Assembly: GCA_945870035.1 (NCBI GenBank)
Contig: CAMBQQ010000036.1
Span: 1 to 36,070 of the forward strand
Direction: 5' to 3'
DNA: 36,070 nt
Source of the DNA: Rhizobium sp. Q54
Lineage (GTDB): Bacteria > Pseudomonadota > Alphaproteobacteria > Rhizobiales > Xanthobacteraceae
Shown here: positions 31,596 to 36,070 of the stretch, piece after piece
Layout of the letters: each line of letters begins with the position of its first letter
Numbering within the stretch: position 1 is the first letter of the stretch
Made by a program: the position numbers and the translations under genes
Notes under the pieces: model-generated
Seen by the model: only the letters and a program-made list of their open reading frames with translations
Database searches by the model: none
Told to the model about the DNA's origin: nothing

Positions 31596-31638
31596 GATGT
31601 CCAGCCCTGCCCTCTAACGCATTGCACAGTCGAACGGT

Positions 31639-32304
31639 CTAGAGAACTCCGTAGGTGGCATAGACGTCGGCCAAAAGCCGGCCGTTGAGAAGCTCGGCGC
31701 GAGACCGATTTTCGCCATCGACCTTTTTAAAGGCAGCGGCGAACACCTTCTCCTCGATCTCCCGCGGAATGACGACAACGCCGTCGACATCGCCGAACAC
31801 GATATCGCCGGAGCGGATCTTCACGCCGCCGCATTCGATCGGCCGATCGATTTCCAGCATCTTGCCGCGGCCGCGCGAATCCAGCGGGCCGATGCCGCCG
31901 CAGAACACGGGAAACTTCAGTTCCCGAATGATGCGCACGTCGCGGCACAGCCCGTCGGTGACGCAGCCGACCCCGCCGCGCATCTTGGTCGCCGTGGTCA
32001 GCAACTCGCCCCAGGGCGCGATGCGCAGATTACCGGCGCAGCCGAGGATCGGAATTTCGCCGGGCTTGATGTCGTCGATCAGTTTGATTTCAAGCTCGTA
32101 GGGGTTTTCATCGTCGGCGCCGGCATCGCAAACCGCCATATAGGCGCCGGTCCTCGCCCGGCCGATAAGCACGACCGTATCGTCGAGCGGACGAATGGTC
32201 GGGCCCATCGCCTGATGCATATGGCCGAACCCATCGAGTACGTCGGAGAACACAGCCGAATAGAGCGTCTCGCGCGCCCGCGCCAAATCTTCAACGCCAA
32301 GCAT
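31639..32304 (-). CDS. RraA-family protein (HMG/CHA aldolase-like)
   Basis: The 221-residue protein shows the RraA/demethylmenaquinone-methyltransferase-like fold: SAVFSDVLDGFG near the start, TKMRGGVGCVTDGLCRDVRII with the Arg and Asp that hold the divalent metal and substrate, FPVFCGGIGP, and IRSGDIVFGDVDGVVVIPRE. Relatives are RNase E inhibitors or 4-hydroxy-4-methyl-2-oxoglutarate / 4-carboxy-4-hydroxy-2-oxoadipate aldolases. In a ring-cleavage operon an aldolase or oxaloacetate-decarboxylase-type role is more likely. It could replace HpaI, but it is not homologous to HpaI. GGAGAA precedes the ATG. Confidence 0.88.
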   Translation of the reverse strand: MLGVEDLARARETLYSAVFSDVLDGFGHMHQAMGPTIRPLDDTVVLIGRARTGAYMAVCDAGADDENPYELEIKLIDDIKPGEIPILGCAGNLRIAPWGELLTTATKMRGGVGCVTDGLCRDVRIIRELKFPVFCGGIGPLDSRGRGKMLEIDRPIECGGVKIRSGDIVFGDVDGVVVIPREIEEKVFAAAFKKVDGENRSRAELLNGRLLADVYATYGVL

Positions 32305-32369
32305 GATTGTTCTCCGAATGTCGGGAGGCGCAGTGTGCTGACGCAGCGGAACCGCGTCAACTGCCAGAA

Positions 32370-33137
32370 CTACCGCTTGAACTCAGCGCTGCGGCCTTCG
32401 CTGAACGCCTTGATGCCCTCCAGGTGATCGCCGGCCGAGAAGCACAGAGTGTTCATTTCGTTCTCGTAGCGCAGCCCGGCATCGAGGCCGGACGACAGCG
32501 CCATGCGCGCCGCCGCCTTGACCGCTTGCGCCGCTACCGGACTGTACCCGGCGATCTTCGTACACAAAGCCCGCGCCATTGTTTCGACCTCGCTGTCATC
32601 GACCAGATATTCGACTAGACCGAGGCGGAACACCTCGTCGGCGGCGATCGGTTCGCCGGTCAGCAGCAGTTTCATCGCTTGGCCGTAACCGACCAGACGC
32701 GGCAGCATTTGCGAGGCGCCGCCGCCGCCGACCCAGCCGCGCGTGACTTCGGGAAAGCCAAACTTGACGCTGCGCCCGGCCACGCGAATGTCGGCGGCCA
32801 GCGCCATCTCGGCGCCGCCGCCAAGCACCCAGCCTTTCAGTGCGGCGATGACCGGCTTCCTGATGTTGCGAATGGTGTTCTCGTAGATCACCCGGTTGCG
32901 GAACGCCCAGGTGCTGGCATATTCCGCCAGCGAATTGAGATCGCTGCCCGAGGAGAAAGCGCGCTCGCCAGCGCCGCGCACCAGAACGACACGTACGTCA
33001 TCGTCCCGATCGGCGGCAAGGCACGCTTCCTGCAAGCTCGCCGCCATCGGCGGCGTAATGGCATTGTGCTTTTGCGGGCGATTGAGCACTATCTCTGCGA
33101 CATGTTCGCTAATCGTGTAGTTGATTTCCCCGGTCAT
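32370..33137 (-). CDS. Enoyl-CoA hydratase/isomerase-family protein
   Basis: The 255-residue crotonase-fold protein has VAEIVLNRPQKHNAIT, the CoA/oxyanion-hole segment AFSSGSDLNSL, and VIAALKGWVLGGGAEMALAADIRVA, the second oxyanion-hole strand. EVTRGWVGGGGASQMLPRLVG follows; the usual catalytic Glu of ExxxGxxPxxG is represented by the E of PEVTRG, and the second acidic residue is not obvious. It may therefore hydrate, isomerise or cleave a CoA ester. AAAGGGAGA lies before the ATG at 33137. Only 14 bases separate it from the divergent LacI gene. It is the first gene of the leftward aromatic run. Confidence 0.9.
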   Translation of the reverse strand: MTGEINYTISEHVAEIVLNRPQKHNAITPPMAASLQEACLAADRDDDVRVVLVRGAGERAFSSGSDLNSLAEYASTWAFRNRVIYENTIRNIRKPVIAALKGWVLGGGAEMALAADIRVAGRSVKFGFPEVTRGWVGGGGASQMLPRLVGYGQAMKLLLTGEPIAADEVFRLGLVEYLVDDSEVETMARALCTKIAGYSPVAAQAVKAAARMALSSGLDAGLRYENEMNTLCFSAGDHLEGIKAFSEGRSAEFKR

Positions 33138-33151
33138 AGCAGTCTCCCTTT

Positions 33152-34189
33152 ATGAGCAAAACGGTCAAACGCAAAAACGGCCGGCTGACTCTGCGCGATC
33201 TCGCCGCGCATGCCGATGTGTCGCCGGCCACCGTATCGCTGGTGCTGCGCAAGAGTCCGCTGGTGGCCCAAGTGACCCGCGAGCGTGTGCTGGCCTCGAT
33301 AGAAACGCTTGGCTATGTCTATAACCGCGGTGCGGCGAGCCTGCGCACGCAGCGCACTCACACCGTCGGCGTCGCCATCAACGAACTGGCCAACCCCTAC
33401 TTCGCCGAGCTGACGGCGGCGATCGAGCGCGCCTTCAACGCCATCGGCTATTCGGTGTTCCTGTCCAATTCGGCGGAAGATCCCGCGCGCCAGGACCAGT
33501 TCATCGACACCATGCGCGAATACAATGCCGACGGCCTGATTATTTGTCCGGCTGCCGGCACCACCGTGAAATCGATGCAGCGGCTGATCAGGTTCGACAT
33601 GCCTTGCGTCCAGGTGTCGCGCTATGTGCGTGGCGTCGCGCTCGACTTCGCCGGCAGCGATAACCGGCGCGGCACCTATCTCGCCACCGAACACTTGATT
33701 TCGCTCGGCCATCGCCGCATCGCCATGATCGGCGGCAACGACCTGACTTCGACCGGGTTTGAACGCCGCAAAGGCTATACCGACGCGCTGAAGGCGCATG
33801 GCATCGCCCTCGATGAAGCGTTGATGGTGTCCGCCACGGCGACCCGCGAACACGGCGCCGACGCGATCAAGGCGCTGCTTAAGGCCAAAATTCCGCCGAC
33901 GGCGGCAGCCTGCTACAACGACCTCGTCGCCTTCGGCGTCATGCTGGGCTTGCGGCAAATCGGCATCGAGCCGGGCGACGACTTTGCGGTGGTCGGCTGC
34001 GACGACATCAGCGAAGCGGCCTTGTGGAGTCCGGCGCTGTCCAGCATCGCCATCGATACCCTGGAGATGGGAAAGTTGGCGGCGGAGATGCTGATGCACC
34101 GGATTGCCAATCATGGCGCCAGACGCCGCGACGTCGTGCTGGAGCCGAAGCTGGTGGTTCGCGCGTCGAGCGGGACCATGCAAAAATAA
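33152..34189 (+). CDS. LacI-family transcriptional regulator
   Basis: The 345-residue protein has a LacI HTH at ~12-60 (LTLRDLAAHADVSPATVSLVLRKS with the hinge GAASLRTQRTHTVGV). A periplasmic-binding-protein-like effector domain follows (NELANPYFAELTAAIE, GRRIAMIGG-type strand HRRIAMIGGNDL, and VVGCDDISEAALWSP). The N-terminus carries a basic extension (MSKTVKRKNGR). No Shine-Dalgarno is visible upstream of the ATG because the 14-base gap is used by the opposite gene, so the mRNA may be leaderless or the start may be weak. Its divergence from the aromatic run makes it the probable local regulator; the effector is unknown. Confidence 0.93.
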   Translation: MSKTVKRKNGRLTLRDLAAHADVSPATVSLVLRKSPLVAQVTRERVLASIETLGYVYNRGAASLRTQRTHTVGVAINELANPYFAELTAAIERAFNAIGYSVFLSNSAEDPARQDQFIDTMREYNADGLIICPAAGTTVKSMQRLIRFDMPCVQVSRYVRGVALDFAGSDNRRGTYLATEHLISLGHRRIAMIGGNDLTSTGFERRKGYTDALKAHGIALDEALMVSATATREHGADAIKALLKAKIPPTAAACYNDLVAFGVMLGLRQIGIEPGDDFAVVGCDDISEAALWSPALSSIAIDTLEMGKLAAEMLMHRIANHGARRRDVVLEPKLVVRASSGTMQK

Positions 34190-34194
34190 TCTTG

Positions 34195-34243
34195 GCGCAT
34201 GATCTGATCCAAAAACCGGTGCCCACTTTTCGGGATCATGCGC
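34195..34243. repeat. Extragenic palindrome between convergent genes
   Basis: Perfect ten-base arms GCGCATGATC (34195-34204) and GATCATGCGC (34234-34243) enclose a 29-base loop with AAAAACCGGTGCCCACTTTT. I associate this wording with a repeat scattered through many Rhizobiales genomes, from memory only. It fills the gap between the stops of the LacI and SDR genes and could end transcription from both sides. Confidence 0.7.
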
Positions 34244-34245
34244 GC

Positions 34246-35016
34246 CTACAAACGATGAATATGCATGCCGCCGTCGACGTGGAAGGCGTCGCCGGTGCTG
34301 AAATGAAAATCGCCGCTCGCCAGTTGCACGGCGACGCGGGCAATGTCGCGCGGCTCGCCCCAGCGCCGGATCGGCGAAATGCCCTCGCCGATCAGCTTGT
34401 CATAACGGTCCTTGACCACGGCGGTCATGTCGGTGCGGATGATGCCGGGACGGATTTCGAAGACGCCGATGCCTGAATCTGCCAGCCGCAGAGCGTAAAG
34501 TTTCGTCATCACCGACACGCCGGTTTTCGACAGGCAGTATTCCGCCCGCTCCGGCGCCGTGATGAAGGCATTCATCGACGACAGGTTGACGATCGAACGC
34601 GGATGCTCAGTAGCCGGTGCTGCCAGCATGCGGCGCGCCACTTCCTGCGTCAGGAAGAACGGTCCGCGCAGATTGACGCTCATCAGCTCGTCGTAGCTTT
34701 CCGGCGTCACGTCGAGAAGATCGCCGCGCTTCTTCACCGAAATGCCGGCATTGTTGACGAGACATTCCAGCCCGCCGAAAGCGGAAAAAGCTTTGTCGGC
34801 CAACGCCGGGAGCTTGTCGAGTTCCGCGATATTACCGACGATAAAGGCCGCTCCCGCGCCGCGTTCGCGCAGGCCGCCTAAGGTTTCCGCCGCCGCCTCG
34901 TCCTCGACAATATCGTTGATGACGACGTCATAGCCCGCTTCGGCGAAGCCATAGGCGATGCCGCGGCCGATGCCGCGGCGTCCACCGGTGATGAAGACAC
35001 GCGGCCGCTGGGTCAT
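34246..35016 (-). CDS. Short-chain dehydrogenase/reductase (FabG-like)
   Basis: The 256-residue SDR has the cofactor motif TGGRRGIGRGIA (~10-21), NNAGIS, and the Ser-Tyr-Lys triad in NLSSMNAFITAPERAEYCLSKTG. The C-terminal DGGMHIHRL end is typical of the classical SDR group. Asp after the second strand (NDI) favours NAD over NADP. It overlaps the acyl-CoA dehydrogenase stop by four bases (ATGA at 35013-35016), so the two are cotranscribed. They could form successive oxidation steps of a CoA-linked or hydroxy acid catabolite. The substrate cannot be inferred further. Confidence 0.92.
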   Translation of the reverse strand: MTQRPRVFITGGRRGIGRGIAYGFAEAGYDVVINDIVEDEAAAETLGGLRERGAGAAFIVGNIAELDKLPALADKAFSAFGGLECLVNNAGISVKKRGDLLDVTPESYDELMSVNLRGPFFLTQEVARRMLAAPATEHPRSIVNLSSMNAFITAPERAEYCLSKTGVSVMTKLYALRLADSGIGVFEIRPGIIRTDMTAVVKDRYDKLIGEGISPIRRWGEPRDIARVAVQLASGDFHFSTGDAFHVDGGMHIHRL

Positions 35017-36070
35017 GCGAGAGCCTCACGCGCGATCAGCATGCGCTGAATCTGGTTGGTGCCTTCGTAGATCTGCGTGATCTTGGCATCGCGGTACAGC
35101 CGCTCGACTTCCATGCCGCGAATATAGCCCATGCCGCCATGCACCTGCACCGCGTTGGCGGCGTGCAGCACGGCGGCGTCGGAAGCAAAGCACTTCGCCA
35201 TCGAGCAGGCTGTAGTGGCGCGCGTGCCGCTGTCGAGTTGCGCCGCCGCATGCAACGTCATCAGCCGCGCCGCGTGCGTATCCTTGGCCATGTCGGCGAT
35301 CATCCATTGCACCGCCTGGAAGTCGGCGATCGGCTGGCCGAACTGCTTGCGATCTTTGGCTTGCTTCACCGACGCCTCGAGCGCGGCCTGCAAAATGCCG
35401 ACGGCGAGCGCGGAAATGCCGACGCGGCCCTTGTCGAGCACGCTCATCATCATGTGGAAACCGCGATTGAGCGGGCCGAGCAGCGCCTGTTTCGGCAGTT
35501 CGATATTGTCGAAATGCAGCGCGCCGACAGGCGATGCGCGCTGGCCCATCTTGTGTTCCTGACGGCCGATTTTGTAGCCGGCGCGGTCGCGGTCGACGAT
35601 GAAGATGCTCATGCCGCGCTTGCCGAGATCGGGCGCGGTGCGCGCCAGCACCACGGCAAAGTCGGCGACCGGCGCATTGTGAATCCACAACTTGCCGCCG
35701 TTGAGCCGCCAGCCATCGGCGGTCGCGGTCGCCGTGGTCTTGATGCCGGAGACATCGGACCCGGCTTCCGCTTCGGTAATGGCATAGGCGCAGCGCCGGT
35801 CGGCCAAGAGCAGCGGACGCAGATACGTCGCCTGCTGTTCCGGCGTGCCGTGTGTCGACAGCAACGTGCCGACCAGTTCAACGAGGCCGCATTGATCGGC
35901 GACCGAGGCATAGCCGCGCGACAATTCCTCCATGACATGGGCATAGGAGACGGCGTCAGCCCCCGCCCCACCCAGTTCGTCCGGCACGGTGATGCCGAAC
36001 ATGCCGAGCTGCGCCATTTTCTTGTACAGCTCACTCGGAAAACGCTCGGTTTCGTCGAGTTCGGCGGCAA
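35013..36070 (-). CDS. Acyl-CoA dehydrogenase, N-terminus cut by the window edge
   Basis: The frame is open to base 36070, so the start lies outside; about 351 residues are visible. They cover part of the N-terminal helical domain (LGMFGITVPDELGGAGAD), the middle b-barrel with AITEAEAGSDVSGIKTTA (FAD and acyl binding), and the C-terminal helical domain ending RDAKITQIYEGTNQIQRMLI. The Glu of YEGTNQIQ is the usual catalytic base. The enzyme forms a 2,3-double bond in an acyl-CoA and passes electrons to ETF. It is translationally coupled to the SDR gene. An ATG at 36017 is internal, not the start. Confidence 0.95.
   Translation of the reverse strand, partial: AAELDETERFPSELYKKMAQLGMFGITVPDELGGAGADAVSYAHVMEELSRGYASVADQCGLVELVGTLLSTHGTPEQQATYLRPLLLADRRCAYAITEAEAGSDVSGIKTTATATADGWRLNGGKLWIHNAPVADFAVVLARTAPDLGKRGMSIFIVDRDRAGYKIGRQEHKMGQRASPVGALHFDNIELPKQALLGPLNRGFHMMMSVLDKGRVGISALAVGILQAALEASVKQAKDRKQFGQPIADFQAVQWMIADMAKDTHAARLMTLHAAAQLDSGTRATTACSMAKCFASDAAVLHAANAVQVHGGMGYIRGMEVERLYRDAKITQIYEGTNQIQRMLIAREALA

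Noticed and set aside
33138..33151. LacI operator between the LacI and enoyl-CoA hydratase genes
   Set aside because: No CG-centred palindrome was found in or near the 14-base gap.

Overview
The window looks like a chromosomal accessory or catabolic region of a GC-rich alphaproteobacterium. Hyphomicrobiales (Rhizobiales) is most likely, in or near the Bradyrhizobium/Rhodopseudomonas/Pseudolabrys group. Grounds: protein flavour (HisKA_2 soluble kinase, CoxDE-type Mo-hydroxylase accessory proteins, cyanase with an NrtABD-like transporter) and two intergenic palindromes of a style familiar from these genomes (15410-15432 and 34195-34243). The assignment is from memory of families; no search was run. 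No rRNA, tRNA, CRISPR array, insertion sequence or phage gene was seen.

Region A (1-10393, + strand) is one long operon-like run: the C-terminal end of a flotillin, two tandem SRPBCC proteins, a complete three-component molybdenum hydroxylase (FAD subunit, 2Fe-2S subunit, Mo subunit), MoxR/VWA maturation partners (CoxD/CoxE-like), an MBL-fold lactonase-like hydrolase, and an SMP-30 plus isochorismatase-fold fusion. The Mo subunit is split into two genes at a domain junction, and the first half carries a proline/alanine-rich tail. The set resembles a pathway that hydroxylates a heteroaromatic or similar ring and then hydrolyses the product; the substrate is unknown.

Region B (10398-15400) holds an EamA exporter, an amidohydrolase_2 enzyme, an HTH protein, a Crp/Fnr regulator with a plausible autoregulatory site, a soluble HisKA_2 kinase and a small zinc-ribbon ORF. 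Region C (15540-18955, - strand) is an Scs/Dsb-like periplasmic thiol redox operon of visibly lower GC. Its ScsB-like protein has lost one cysteine of the C-terminal thioredoxin motif.

Region D (19043-24316) is the clearest regulatory story. A cyanate uptake and cyanase operon (substrate-binding protein, permease, ATPase, CynS) reads leftward from a near-perfect sigma-54 -24/-12 promoter at 22637-22651. A PAS/AAA+/Fis enhancer-binding protein is encoded divergently, and two 17-bp repeats with ACGA-N4-TCGT symmetry lie between them as likely enhancer sites. That activator has GAFPGA in place of the GAFTGA sigma-54 contact loop.

Region E (24390-36070) begins with a D-threonine-aldolase/D-serine-dehydratase-like PLP enzyme. 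A leftward catabolic run follows: enoyl-CoA hydratase, RraA-like protein, CHM isomerase (HpaF), homoprotocatechuate 2,3-dioxygenase (HpaD), a NitT/TauT-type ABC transporter with two different permeases, and a short MetE-like enzyme. A divergent LacI regulator sits only 14 bp away. The window ends with an SDR and a partial acyl-CoA dehydrogenase. The run looks like import and ring-cleavage catabolism of an aromatic acid, but HpaE, HpaG, HpaH and HpaI are not in the window.
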